Positions 1 to 7,890 of a stretch of 12,075 nt of DNA are shown here, in pieces. The notes under the pieces were generated by a model that saw only the letters and a program-made list of their open reading frames with translations, did no database searches and was not told where the DNA came from. Made by a program: the position numbers and the translations under genes. The stretch lies in contig MZXQ01000017.1 in the NCBI GenBank assembly GCA_002926195.1, forward strand, positions 1-12,075. The letters are read 5' to 3'. The stretch's first letter is position 1; each line of letters begins with the position of its first letter. The DNA is from Candidatus Methanomarinus sp. HR1 (GTDB lineage: Archaea; Halobacteriota; Methanosarcinia; Methanosarcinales; Methanocomedenaceae).

Positions 1-356
1 GGATTTGCAGTGATTTGGATATTCAACTAATATTACCCCTATGGAACTGTGATTCAGAAAAAATTATAACTGACTTCATACACGCTGGATTTAATGCGAT
101 AATAGTTAGTGCTAAAGCTGATTTATTTGGCAAAGAATGGCTTGGACGAAAAATCGATGAAAAATTTGTAAGTGACTTACATGATTTCAATGACTCAATC
201 GATTCGTGTGGCGAATACGGTGAATTCCATACATTTGTCATTGATGGTCCATTATTCAAAAACAAGTTGAAAATAGTAAACAGCAAAAAGATATTGAAGG
301 ATGGATACTGGCTTTTAGACATTTCGAAATATGCCATTGAAGAAAAAAGATTGTAA
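1..356 (+). CDS. Diphthine-ammonia ligase (Dph6-type), C-terminal part, cut by window edge
   Basis: Partial gene; its 5' end lies outside the window. The reading frame is open from base 3 and ends with TAA at 354-356, giving about 117 residues. Visible features match the C-terminal half of the ATP_bind_4/Dph6 family: a PLWN segment early on, then a stretch ending WLGRKIDE, then CGEYGEFHTFVIDGPLF, the hallmark CGE-GE-HTFV-DGP-F signature. The family catalyses the ATP-dependent amidation of diphthine to diphthamide on translation elongation factor 2, in the cytoplasm. The TTG at 15 is in frame but is only an internal leucine, since the PLW motif normally sits mid-protein. The gene converges with the long minus-strand array. 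The family is clear; the exact function follows from the family and was not tested. Confidence 0.88.
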   Translation, partial: ICSDLDIQLILPLWNCDSEKIITDFIHAGFNAIIVSAKADLFGKEWLGRKIDEKFVSDLHDFNDSIDSCGEYGEFHTFVIDGPLFKNKLKIVNSKKILKDGYWLLDISKYAIEEKRL

Positions 357-578
357 CAATTCAGCCATACATAAACGTTATCATTAGGATAAAAAGTCCT
401 GTATTATTTATTGACACATATTTGTTGAATCTCGATGGCAATAGAATCAGTATGAAAAAACATACAATGAATGAGCACAAGTAAAAATAAACGGCTTTTC
501 GTTATAGTCATCCTTCCCTATTTTGTCAAGTATAATGATTACTGCTTCAATTAATAAAATCCGACCGAAGGGAGGATT
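357..578. other. Convergent intergenic spacer
   Basis: AT-rich 222 bp between two converging genes, with no convincing ORF or RNA gene. A weak 4-bp hairpin at 386-400 (AGGA/TCCT) followed by a T-rich stretch could mark the 3' end of the ligase transcript. A 5-bp inverted repeat lies at 450-465 (GTATG/CATAC around six A). The only strong structure is the hairpin at 553-583, listed separately. Confidence 0.6.
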
Positions 579-583
579 TTATT
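553..583 (-). terminator. 10-bp inverted repeat at the 3' end of the long minus-strand array
   Basis: AATAAAATCC at 553-562 and GGATTTTATT at 574-583 are perfect reverse complements around an 11-nt loop. Read on the minus strand, the loop contains C-UUCG-G, a sequence known to form a very stable tetraloop. The stem includes the TAA stop codon (579-581) of the RecJ-like gene. This suits either transcript termination or a 3'-end structure that protects the mRNA, and it could act on both converging transcripts. There is no long U tract directly after it, so a classical terminator is only one reading. Confidence 0.5.
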
Positions 584-2705
584 CAACGTCAACACATCCG
601 ATCTTCTCAGCCAGTTTAGCCAAAACTTCCTGACGCATTCCTTCTACAAATTTAATACTTCCCACAACCAGATGCCCACCGCCGTTAACCCCTGCGCCTG
701 GTATCTCCTTACGCAGCTCCTGCACCATCCTGGGAATATTCATCAATACACCACGACTGCGCAGCACAGCAAAATCCGGTCCGAATCCAAGTGTAACAAC
801 AGGTTTATCAGCATATTTTTTACAAAGCCTGTCATGTACTTCACCACTGGTCTTACCTGGCGGAGGGAAAGTGAACTTAAGCGCAAACTTTTCCACATCC
901 AGCACATTGAGAATTGCTCCATTAGGCAGTTTCTGTGCCTTTACAGCTTGCATACATACATCCATTTGCATATTAATTGCCTCGTTAGCCTGCTTTACCA
1001 GCAACGGTACAAGCTGATTGTGCCTCTCGGGTTTTCCAAGGTTCAGTATATCATAAGTAATACCCTTACCTTCACTGAACTTAAGCCAGAACGCTTCATA
1101 ATCCAGCGCCATTGCCATATCCGTTACGTCCTCAAGACTGTATCTTGATGCTACAAGAGCAATATATGCCTCTGCTTCGGGTGCTTGTGACCTGTCACCT
1201 ACTGCAGAGACCGCTGCGAGGTGTTGAACCTCTTGCGTCACATCAGGATTTATCATCCTGGCGATCTCCACACCCATCATCCCGGTCGTTATCCCAAAAT
1301 CACCGCCTGCATGAGCAGGGTTCACATGTCCCAGTAAATACTGGTCAACAATATCATCAGGATGATGATGGTCCACAACCAGCATATCCATTCCATAAAC
1401 CTTTGCCTGCAACATAGCAGATACATCTTCCTCAGTAGACCCATTATCCATTAGCAGGATCAATGGGAGTTTCTGGCCATGCCTTTCATTGTCTGTTAAA
1501 GCAAAAGTAATATCTCTGGTAATATCCACCATCTCATAGAAAGGAGCTTTACTGGGAGAGCGCCTGTAGAAATGATATTCAGCATCAGATCCACCCACCT
1601 CCTTGATCAAAGGTATTATTGCCCTCTCAACAGCAATTGCAGAAGTAATACCATCTGCATCTGCATGATGCCGCAATACAATAGGTCTTGAATGATAGAT
1701 AGCCTTACGTATCTCTTTAGCAACCAGACGCATTCTGGGTCTTAATGCTTCTAATATCGGACTTTCAACTAAAAATTCAATCTCATGAGGTTCTGAGCGC
1801 TCATCTATCGTTTTTTCGATCTCTTCCTCTATACCGGCAGCATCTGCACCCCACAGGCGGCGTATCTCACGTATCTCGATCTGCAGTTCAGTATTTCGTT
1901 TGCTGAGCTCTCCTATCACTTTTACGATCATATCAGATTCGATCTCAGGATAGGAACGCTGACCTGCCTTTTCAAAAGCTGCACATGGTACAGTCCCGGT
2001 CTCATCAGCAATAGTGAATATTGTAGGTCCGCCGGTCTGTTTTACCTGGATGGTCTCACCTGAGACATATACAAGTTTATTAATATGATTCTGAAGGTCT
2101 GATATCCTGGTACGTGGTATATCTTTCTCTACCATAATGATCTGATATTCTTGAATACTTTCAGGAACCAAATCAATGTTACCATTGGATGCTATGCCTT
2201 TTATCCTGACATGTACGGTCTGACCCGCTAAGAGTGTTTTGTCCAGGTTTTTATTATGTACAAGACCCCTTGTATTAGAATTCAGGTTAACAAATGCACC
2301 AAAATTAGCCAGGTTATCCACCACACCTTCATAGACCTTATCTATCTCAAGATCAGATACATCACAGGCAGGAGTTAATGTGAATACGGGTGATTTTTTT
2401 GCACAGGAAACACACAGATCATTCTGTGGGTCATCATCGACACCAAGAGGTTTACCGCATACACTGCAGTTAACCATAACACCCCTACCACCGCATATTT
2501 CGCATTTCTGCTTAATAATAATTGTACCTGAACCATCGCATGTTTGGCATTTGGACCCACCCTGTATCATGACTTCCATATCTTTGGTAGTCATTTTGGT
2601 CAGGTCCAGACTCCTGGCTTTGCCAGACCCTTTACAATCAGGACATTGTTGGCTTAAGGTTTCCTTAGTTCCTGAACCCCCGCAAGCTTCACATTGTTGT
2701 GTCAT
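579..2705 (-). CDS. Archaeal RecJ-like DHH phosphoesterase with DnaJ-type zinc fingers, S1 and OB domains (COG1107 type)
   Basis: 708 residues. The N-terminus carries four CxxCxGxG-like DnaJ zinc-finger repeats (cysteine pairs C5/C8, C21/C24, C53/C56, C68/C71) and two further CxxC pairs (C80/C83, C98/C101). An S1-like RNA-binding domain follows at about 120-182, then an OB fold at about 200-282 and the DHH phosphoesterase core. Core motifs are HHADADG (346-352), LMDNGS with D420, the DHH motif D445-H446-H447, and AVGD ending at D504. The DHHA1-like end has GVNGGGH (672-678). All predicted metal ligands look intact, so a Mn-dependent exonuclease or phosphodiesterase is expected. The domain set is archaea-specific; its physiological substrate is not settled. 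The ATG at 2705 lies 5 nt after the GGPP synthase stop, with AAGGAT ahead of it. It is the last gene of the array. Confidence 0.9.
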   Translation of the reverse strand: MTQQCEACGGSGTKETLSQQCPDCKGSGKARSLDLTKMTTKDMEVMIQGGSKCQTCDGSGTIIIKQKCEICGGRGVMVNCSVCGKPLGVDDDPQNDLCVSCAKKSPVFTLTPACDVSDLEIDKVYEGVVDNLANFGAFVNLNSNTRGLVHNKNLDKTLLAGQTVHVRIKGIASNGNIDLVPESIQEYQIIMVEKDIPRTRISDLQNHINKLVYVSGETIQVKQTGGPTIFTIADETGTVPCAAFEKAGQRSYPEIESDMIVKVIGELSKRNTELQIEIREIRRLWGADAAGIEEEIEKTIDERSEPHEIEFLVESPILEALRPRMRLVAKEIRKAIYHSRPIVLRHHADADGITSAIAVERAIIPLIKEVGGSDAEYHFYRRSPSKAPFYEMVDITRDITFALTDNERHGQKLPLILLMDNGSTEEDVSAMLQAKVYGMDMLVVDHHHPDDIVDQYLLGHVNPAHAGGDFGITTGMMGVEIARMINPDVTQEVQHLAAVSAVGDRSQAPEAEAYIALVASRYSLEDVTDMAMALDYEAFWLKFSEGKGITYDILNLGKPERHNQLVPLLVKQANEAINMQMDVCMQAVKAQKLPNGAILNVLDVEKFALKFTFPPPGKTSGEVHDRLCKKYADKPVVTLGFGPDFAVLRSRGVLMNIPRMVQELRKEIPGAGVNGGGHLVVGSIKFVEGMRQEVLAKLAEKIGCVDVE

Positions 2706-2710
2706 GATCC

Positions 2711-3685
2711 TTAGAATTTACGTTCTACTAAATAATCAGCCAGAGCCAGCAAGATTTCCTTTGCCTCAGTATCAGGCAATATATCCAGTCTCGCCTTTCC
2801 CTCATTTATATAATTGTTAGCTGTCTTTATAGCATAGTCAATAGAACCGGAATTTTCAAGGATCTTCAAAGCATTGTCAATCTCTTTTCTGCTGACATTT
2901 TTTTTACCAAATATATCAAGTGTAACATTGTTCTCTTTGGCATGAATATAAATCAGGGTTTTCTTGCCTTCCATAATGTCGCTCCCCCTTACTTTGCCAA
3001 GTATATCTTCAGGTGTTATCAGGTCAAGTACATCATCGAATATCTGGAAACCTACACCTATTAACCGCCCATAATCCCATAAAGCTTGAGCCTCTTTTTG
3101 AGTACCACCACCCAAAATGGCACCTATTTTTGCAGATGCTGCATATAGTACACCGGTTTTCTTTACCACCATCTCTATGTACTCGGCCTCAGAAACGGTA
3201 TCCTCTAACTCAAAACCAATATCCAGCCACTGGCCTTCACATATCTCGGTACAGACAATGGACATCAATGTCAGGCACTCAAGCATCCGGGAAGGTTCAG
3301 CTTTATTCTGTCCGAGGATATAGAATGACTTGGAATATAACGTATCACCAGCCAGTATAGCTCCTGAGAGACCCCATTTTATATGTACTGACGGTAAACC
3401 CCGCCTCAGTTTATCCTGGTCCATGATATCGTCATGTATCAATGTGAAGTTATGGACAAGTTCAACAGCAGTAGCGGCAGGAAGTACATCTTTCGGATTG
3501 CCCCCTACTGCTTCGGTTGCCAGAATAAGAGTAGCTGGACGTAGGCGTTTTCCGCCTGCATCAAAAAGGTAGCGCATGGCAGAATAAAGTTCATCCGGGT
3601 GTCCTATGGGCAGTAATTCTAAAATGGCCTGGTCTACTAGTGACCCCCGTTTACTAATCTCTTTGATCAGATCCACAATAACCAT
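2711..3685 (-). CDS. idsA: Geranylgeranyl diphosphate synthase (short-chain trans-prenyltransferase)
   Basis: Condenses IPP with allylic diphosphates to give C20 GGPP for archaeal ether lipids. With the ATG at 3685 the protein has 324 residues, normal for the family. Seen are GGKRLRP (44-50), the first aspartate-rich motif DDIMDQD (85-91) and the second, DDVLD (217-221). The residue five positions before the first motif is aromatic (F80), the position known to cap chain length at C20 in archaeal GGPP synthases; this favours GGPP over longer products. ATG 3685 follows the RNase J stop by one nucleotide (TAATATG), implying coupled translation. An in-frame TTG at 3694 would add three residues, and neither start has a good ribosome binding site. 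It sits with three other isoprenoid genes. Confidence 0.93.
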   Translation of the reverse strand: MVIVDLIKEISKRGSLVDQAILELLPIGHPDELYSAMRYLFDAGGKRLRPATLILATEAVGGNPKDVLPAATAVELVHNFTLIHDDIMDQDKLRRGLPSVHIKWGLSGAILAGDTLYSKSFYILGQNKAEPSRMLECLTLMSIVCTEICEGQWLDIGFELEDTVSEAEYIEMVVKKTGVLYAASAKIGAILGGGTQKEAQALWDYGRLIGVGFQIFDDVLDLITPEDILGKVRGSDIMEGKKTLIYIHAKENNVTLDIFGKKNVSRKEIDNALKILENSGSIDYAIKTANNYINEGKARLDILPDTEAKEILLALADYLVERKF

Positions 3686-3686
3686 A

Positions 3687-5027
3687 TTATTCAAGAAGTA
3701 TCTCTTCTCCGTTTCGCATTAAATGAATACTCTCACCGAAAACATATCCCGCATCTTCTGCCATTTCCATATAATTACTATGCATAATAATATCTCCATG
3801 TGCAGGTATTACCTGTTCGGGCTGTATCATCCTGAGAAGTTCCCAGTGATCTTCTTTATATGCATGACCTGATACATGAACATTGTCATATATACGTGCA
3901 CCCTTCATTTTCAGTTTTGTCTCTAAAGAATAACGGTTGGCCCGTGTCATAGGATTGGGTATCACGTTTGCAGAAAAGACTACTTTATCTCCTTTTTCGA
4001 TCTTATATTCAGTGTTATTATTAGATATCCTTGATAAAATTGCACCAGGTTCTCCTTGATGCCCTGTGATTATCGGAAGGTATTTTTCCTTACCTTCATT
4101 ATTTATTCGTTTAAGTGCCTTATCAATAGAATTACGCATACCGTACATTTCCAGATTATCAGGGAAGTCTAAAAACCCCATCTTTTGAGCACTACCTACA
4201 TACCGTTCCATAGACCTGCCCAGTAATACAGGTATCCGTCCCATCTCAACAGCAGCATCAATGATTGATTTTATTCTGGCAATATGGGATGAAAAAGTGG
4301 TCACAATTACTCCTGATCTACTTTCTTCCGTACCCAGCAATACATCAGTGACCATATCCGCAGCTATTTTTTCAGAAGGAGTCTTACCTGAACGGTTTGA
4401 GTTTGTACTTTCTGTGATCATTGCGATCACGCCTTCTTTTCCGATCTGTCGTAGTCTATCAAAATCAGGTTTTTCTCCTATAACAGGGGTTCGGTCTATC
4501 TTGAAATCATTGGCATATAGTATGATCCCTTCCGGGGTATGTATTGCAGCAAAGGCAGCATCGATGATGCTGTGCTGTACTCTGATCAATTCAATAGATA
4601 TTTGCGGACTTACCTGATATATACTACCTGTTGTAAGACTCTCTACTTTGTTCTTTACCTGATACTTTTTTTCTCCTTTTATCTGCTGTTTGATAAGTTC
4701 TGAAGTATATGGTGTGGATATGATGGGGGCTTCATATCTGTGAGCAAGTTTCGGAATAGCTCCTATATGATCAAGATGCCCGTGGGTACATACAATAGCC
4801 TTAACATTGCCTTCTACATGTTTCATTACAGTATCATCAGGGATCACACCCATATTGATAAGATCTCTTGAATTCTTCCTGTCGATCTCTACGTCTTCAT
4901 GTATCTGTACTCTATCAAGTCGAAGTCCCATATCCATTATAATAATTTCTTCTCCCACTCTGATCGCGGTCATATTTCGGCCCATTTCATTATAGCCTCC
5001 GACTGCAACAATTCCTATATTTTTCAT
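3687..5027 (-). CDS. rnj: Archaeal RNase J (beta-CASP metallo-beta-lactamase ribonuclease)
   Basis: 446 residues, full length for archaeal RNase J, a cytoplasmic 5'-3' exoribonuclease of the beta-CASP group. Metal-binding motifs are present in order: the N-terminal GGYNEMGRN loop, HGHLDH (82-87), the H152 region (QHSIID), ANDFKID with D174, the beta-CASP acidic site TEST (E206), TTFSSH (243-248), TGHQGEPGA with H323, HVSGHAYKEDH (384-394) and PAHGD with H410. No extra KH or Zn domain is seen, unlike the aCPSF beta-CASP group, so this is the RNase J clade. The start is the ATG at 5027, with AGGAG at 5039-5043 giving a longish 11-nt spacing. It lies between IPP isomerase and GGPP synthase, an arrangement I recall from other euryarchaea. 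Confidence 0.92.
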   Translation of the reverse strand: MKNIGIVAVGGYNEMGRNMTAIRVGEEIIIMDMGLRLDRVQIHEDVEIDRKNSRDLINMGVIPDDTVMKHVEGNVKAIVCTHGHLDHIGAIPKLAHRYEAPIISTPYTSELIKQQIKGEKKYQVKNKVESLTTGSIYQVSPQISIELIRVQHSIIDAAFAAIHTPEGIILYANDFKIDRTPVIGEKPDFDRLRQIGKEGVIAMITESTNSNRSGKTPSEKIAADMVTDVLLGTEESRSGVIVTTFSSHIARIKSIIDAAVEMGRIPVLLGRSMERYVGSAQKMGFLDFPDNLEMYGMRNSIDKALKRINNEGKEKYLPIITGHQGEPGAILSRISNNNTEYKIEKGDKVVFSANVIPNPMTRANRYSLETKLKMKGARIYDNVHVSGHAYKEDHWELLRMIQPEQVIPAHGDIIMHSNYMEMAEDAGYVFGESIHLMRNGEEILLE

Positions 5028-5055
5028 AAATTAATAGTCTCCTGTTTCATCTTTC

Positions 5056-6162
5056 TTAACGTTCTGCGAAGTGCTTTGTGTTAAAGCCACGTTCATTCAG
5101 ATATTTCGCTGTTCTTCCTGTGATCACTACTGGTGCCTGCATAAGGTCTTCAATAGTATCATATCCGGTAAGGAACATAACCACTTTCAGTTCTTCCAGC
5201 ATGGTCCTTAATCGTTTTATTACTTCTTTTGACCCGGATAACGCCGGTTTGATCAATGGAAGTGCCGTACCACACAGGCTTGCTCCGACAGCTAACGACT
5301 TCGCAATATCCATACCTGTACGAATACCACCTGTAGCTATTACAGGCACTGATATACTGCTTTCAATTACACTTATGGGAGTGGGTATACCCCAGTCCCA
5401 GAACAAATTTCCCAGCCTTTCACAAAGGTTAGCTCCCTGCTCTTTGGCTCTATATACTTCCACACCCGCCCAGCTGGTTCCACCGAGTCCTCCAACATCT
5501 ATTGCTGACACCCCGGCATCACACAGTACCTGTGCTACCTTGTAGCTAATACCGCAACCTGTTTCTTTTACTATCACCGGAATATTCATACTTTGGCAAA
5601 CCTGCCTTATGAGTTCAAGACCACCACGAGCATTTGTATTACCTTCAGGTTGTACTGCCTCCTGCAGAAAATTCAAATGAATTGCAATAGCATCGGCATC
5701 GATCATCTCGACTGCCTGCTCGACGCCTTCTATGCCGTATTCCTGAATCTGGGAAATACCCAGGTTCCCGAATACGAATATATCAGGTGCAGAGTCTCTT
5801 ACCACTCTAAATGAGTCTTCTAAGGCAGGATCTTCCAGAGCAGCTCTCTGGCTTCCTACACCAATCCCTATTTGCATTTCCTCGGCTGCAAGAGCAAGAG
5901 CTCGATTCACTTCCAGTGTATCCGGATGACCTCCGGTCATGGATGATATAAGCAGTGGAAATGCAAACTTTTCCCCTAAAAAATCTATGGTTGTTTCAAT
6001 TTTATCCATATTGATCTGGGGTAATGCATTGTGTATAAAGCTAATATCATCGAACCCGGTACGTCTATGACCATGTTCATCATTATGAGCTTCAACTTCA
6101 TGTGTAGCACATAGAGTAAGGTGTTCTATCTTTCTGTTTGAAGTATTCATTTTATCTGTCAT
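5056..6162 (-). CDS. fni: Type 2 isopentenyl-diphosphate delta-isomerase (FMN-dependent)
   Basis: Interconverts IPP and DMAPP using reduced FMN. 368 residues, typical for type 2 enzymes. Seen are the N-terminal RKIEHL (10-15), the FMN-contact motif SSMTGG (73-78), GVGSQR (101-106), the substrate motif HLNFLQE...QPEG (162-174), VKETGCG (198-204), GGTSWAGVE (227-235) and ATGGIRTG (276-283) of the TIM-barrel phosphate site. No key residue appears to be missing. The start is uncertain: ATG 6162 abuts an ATT microsatellite, ATG 6150 is four codons in, and neither has a Shine-Dalgarno sequence. The gap to the upstream kinase gene is 55 nt of nearly pure A/T, the least coupled junction in the isoprenoid segment, so separate or leaderless initiation is possible. 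Confidence 0.94.
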   Translation of the reverse strand: MTDKMNTSNRKIEHLTLCATHEVEAHNDEHGHRRTGFDDISFIHNALPQINMDKIETTIDFLGEKFAFPLLISSMTGGHPDTLEVNRALALAAEEMQIGIGVGSQRAALEDPALEDSFRVVRDSAPDIFVFGNLGISQIQEYGIEGVEQAVEMIDADAIAIHLNFLQEAVQPEGNTNARGGLELIRQVCQSMNIPVIVKETGCGISYKVAQVLCDAGVSAIDVGGLGGTSWAGVEVYRAKEQGANLCERLGNLFWDWGIPTPISVIESSISVPVIATGGIRTGMDIAKSLAVGASLCGTALPLIKPALSGSKEVIKRLRTMLEELKVVMFLTGYDTIEDLMQAPVVITGRTAKYLNERGFNTKHFAER

Positions 6163-6200
6163 TATTATTATTATTATTATAATTGGTAATATTATTATTA
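6161..6200. repeat. ATT/AAT trinucleotide microsatellite at the isomerase start codon
   Basis: Six tandem ATT units run from 6161 to 6178 on the plus strand. After a short interruption, a second ATT cluster lies at about 6188-6200. On the coding strand the run is AAT repeats that lead straight into the ATG of the isomerase. This is the only simple-sequence tract of this kind in the window. Confidence 0.85.
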
Positions 6201-6217
6201 ATATTCTATTATTAACT

Positions 6218-6985
6218 TTACGTATCCGTCCTTATATGAGTACCTATGGATATTCCTTCTAAGAATTTTCTAATGTTTCCGGGTGTAGCAGCATTGAATA
6301 TCCAACTCTCAATATTTACCGTATCGGCAAGCTCAACAAGTTCCTGTACTTTTCCCAGCATACCACCGGTCACATCTGTATTGGATGATCCTGTAATATA
6401 CATACGTATCTTATCAAATGTGTCCGGGGTTATAGCAGGAATCGTTATTCCCAGATCATCCAGGACTCCTTCGGTATTGCTTCCTACTCCTATTTTATCC
6501 GCACCCAGTTTATCAGCAATATATGAGATGATCTGGTCACCACTTAAAATGTCTATGCCTTTAACAGTATCCATGACCACATCGCCATGCAAAACAGGAA
6601 CTAATTCTTGATCCAGCATTACCTTGATATGAGAAGTAAACATCTCATTGATGCGTCCGTTCTCAAGCAGGCAATTACCAAACGGATGAACCGGGACACC
6701 AGGTACTCCTGCAGATGACAGGGCATTGATCATCATGTTATTTAATTTTTTAACACTACAATGTGTTTTTATCAGACCCCTTGTGTCGAACCGTTCTGTC
6801 AACCTGAACTGTTTGGCAAATATATGACCAAATGAGCCGGCACCATGTACTAATATAAGATTATCATAAGATCCGGCAATTTCCTCTGCAATTCGGTTGA
6901 TCTGATCAGGTAATGCTTTAGGAATATGACTTGATCTGTCAGTGATAATGCTTCCGCCTATTTTAAGTACTGTGATACCTGTCAT
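6218..6985 (-). CDS. ipk: Isopentenyl phosphate kinase
   Basis: Phosphorylates isopentenyl phosphate to IPP with ATP, the defining last kinase of the archaeal mevalonate routes. 255 residues, amino-acid-kinase fold. Seen are the ATP-site start KIGGSIIT (8-15), the glycine-rich HGAGSFGH (47-54) whose second histidine is the family-specific residue contacting the substrate phosphate, LHGDVVMD, SGDQI, and TGGMLGKV near the C-terminus. The histidine separates IPK from related fosfomycin and glutamate-type kinases. The ATG at 6985 overlaps the mevalonate kinase stop as ATGA, a classic translational coupling. Its neighbours are mevalonate kinase and IPP isomerase, the enzymes of flanking steps. Confidence 0.94.
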   Translation of the reverse strand: MTGITVLKIGGSIITDRSSHIPKALPDQINRIAEEIAGSYDNLILVHGAGSFGHIFAKQFRLTERFDTRGLIKTHCSVKKLNNMMINALSSAGVPGVPVHPFGNCLLENGRINEMFTSHIKVMLDQELVPVLHGDVVMDTVKGIDILSGDQIISYIADKLGADKIGVGSNTEGVLDDLGITIPAITPDTFDKIRMYITGSSNTDVTGGMLGKVQELVELADTVNIESWIFNAATPGNIRKFLEGISIGTHIRTDT

Positions 6986-7878
6986 TCTGCTTTCACCCCA
7001 TAAGGAGTGACATGAGTGATGAAAGCCTGCCCTCCGGCTGACTTAATGGCCCTGGCCACTTTTTCAGGTTGGTCAGTGATCGCAACCATACAACCGCCAC
7101 CACCTGCTCCGGTGGTCTTTGCACCCCATGCACCAGCCTCTCTGCTGGCCCAGGTAAGATGGGAAAGCTCATTGGAACCCACGCCAAGTGCGTCAAGCAG
7201 GCCATGGTTAATATTCATTAGACGGCCAAGTGCAGGATAATTTAAGTCAATGATCAATCCACTTCCGTAGTCTGCAAGCTTGCCAATGGCACTTATCACC
7301 GGGTCTATGGTATCAGGATATGCCTGTTTCAGGCTGTTAACACTGGCTACCAGTTCACGTGTGGATGAGAAACTGCCTGTATTACCTACCACAATATGAC
7401 ATTTGGGTAAAGTAAGTGTCTGTCTGTCCGGTACGGTGATCACACCACCCATAGTAGAGACAAACGTGTCGGTAGGACTTGCAACACCCTGGAGTGTACG
7501 TTCTATCTCATAACCTAGATCAGCGATGTCTGATAAAGTGTGATTGGTATCAAAACAAATGCTCAGTGCATAAAGTGTTGCAATAGTAACCGCTGCTGAG
7601 GAACCCAATCCTGACCCAACAGGCAGGTCTGATGTTATATCAATTTTAACACCTGTAGGGATGAAATCCTTTATCTTCCGGACACACTGTGTCACATACG
7701 GGTGCTTTCTATCATCCAATCCGGTAGATCCGAGACTGGAATTAATAATAAAATCACCCGAGGGTTGCACAGTCACCCTTGTACGCAGGTCTATTGCTGC
7801 TGCAATAGCCTTTTCTCCATATACTACTGCATGTTCACCAGAGAAATATATTTTACCCGGAGCACTACAGGTTATCAT
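6982..7878 (-). CDS. mvk: Mevalonate kinase (GHMP family)
   Basis: Phosphorylates mevalonate to 5-phosphomevalonate. 298 residues, a standard archaeal size. The three GHMP motifs are present: SAPGKIYFSGEHAVVYG (5-21), the ATP loop PVGSGLGSSAAV (86-97), and KTTGAGGGGCMVA (254-266). ERTLQGVASPTDT carries the expected catalytic aspartate (D137) and K9 is the usual N-terminal lysine. The ATG at 7878 begins 12 nt after the MEMO-family stop codon; the upstream Shine-Dalgarno sequence is weak. It is followed directly, with overlap, by isopentenyl phosphate kinase. No phosphomevalonate kinase or decarboxylase gene is in the window, consistent with an archaeal route whose intermediate steps are encoded elsewhere. 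Confidence 0.95.
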   Translation of the reverse strand: MITCSAPGKIYFSGEHAVVYGEKAIAAAIDLRTRVTVQPSGDFIINSSLGSTGLDDRKHPYVTQCVRKIKDFIPTGVKIDITSDLPVGSGLGSSAAVTIATLYALSICFDTNHTLSDIADLGYEIERTLQGVASPTDTFVSTMGGVITVPDRQTLTLPKCHIVVGNTGSFSSTRELVASVNSLKQAYPDTIDPVISAIGKLADYGSGLIIDLNYPALGRLMNINHGLLDALGVGSNELSHLTWASREAGAWGAKTTGAGGGGCMVAITDQPEKVARAIKSAGGQAFITHVTPYGVKAE

Positions 7879-7890
7879 AACAAAGGACCA

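Noticed and set aside
23..337. Minus-strand ORF opposite the diphthine-ammonia ligase
   Set aside because: It is the antisense shadow of a frame carrying the clear CGE-GE-HTFV-DGP-F signature.
672..1417. Plus-strand ORFs of 158 and 101 residues opposite the RecJ-like gene
   Set aside because: They are antisense to a clear conserved gene, with no start signals or recognisable motifs.
2375..2560. Minus-strand cysteine-containing ORF inside the RecJ-like gene
   Set aside because: It is an alternate frame of the zinc-finger coding region; its composition follows the CxxC codons of the real gene.
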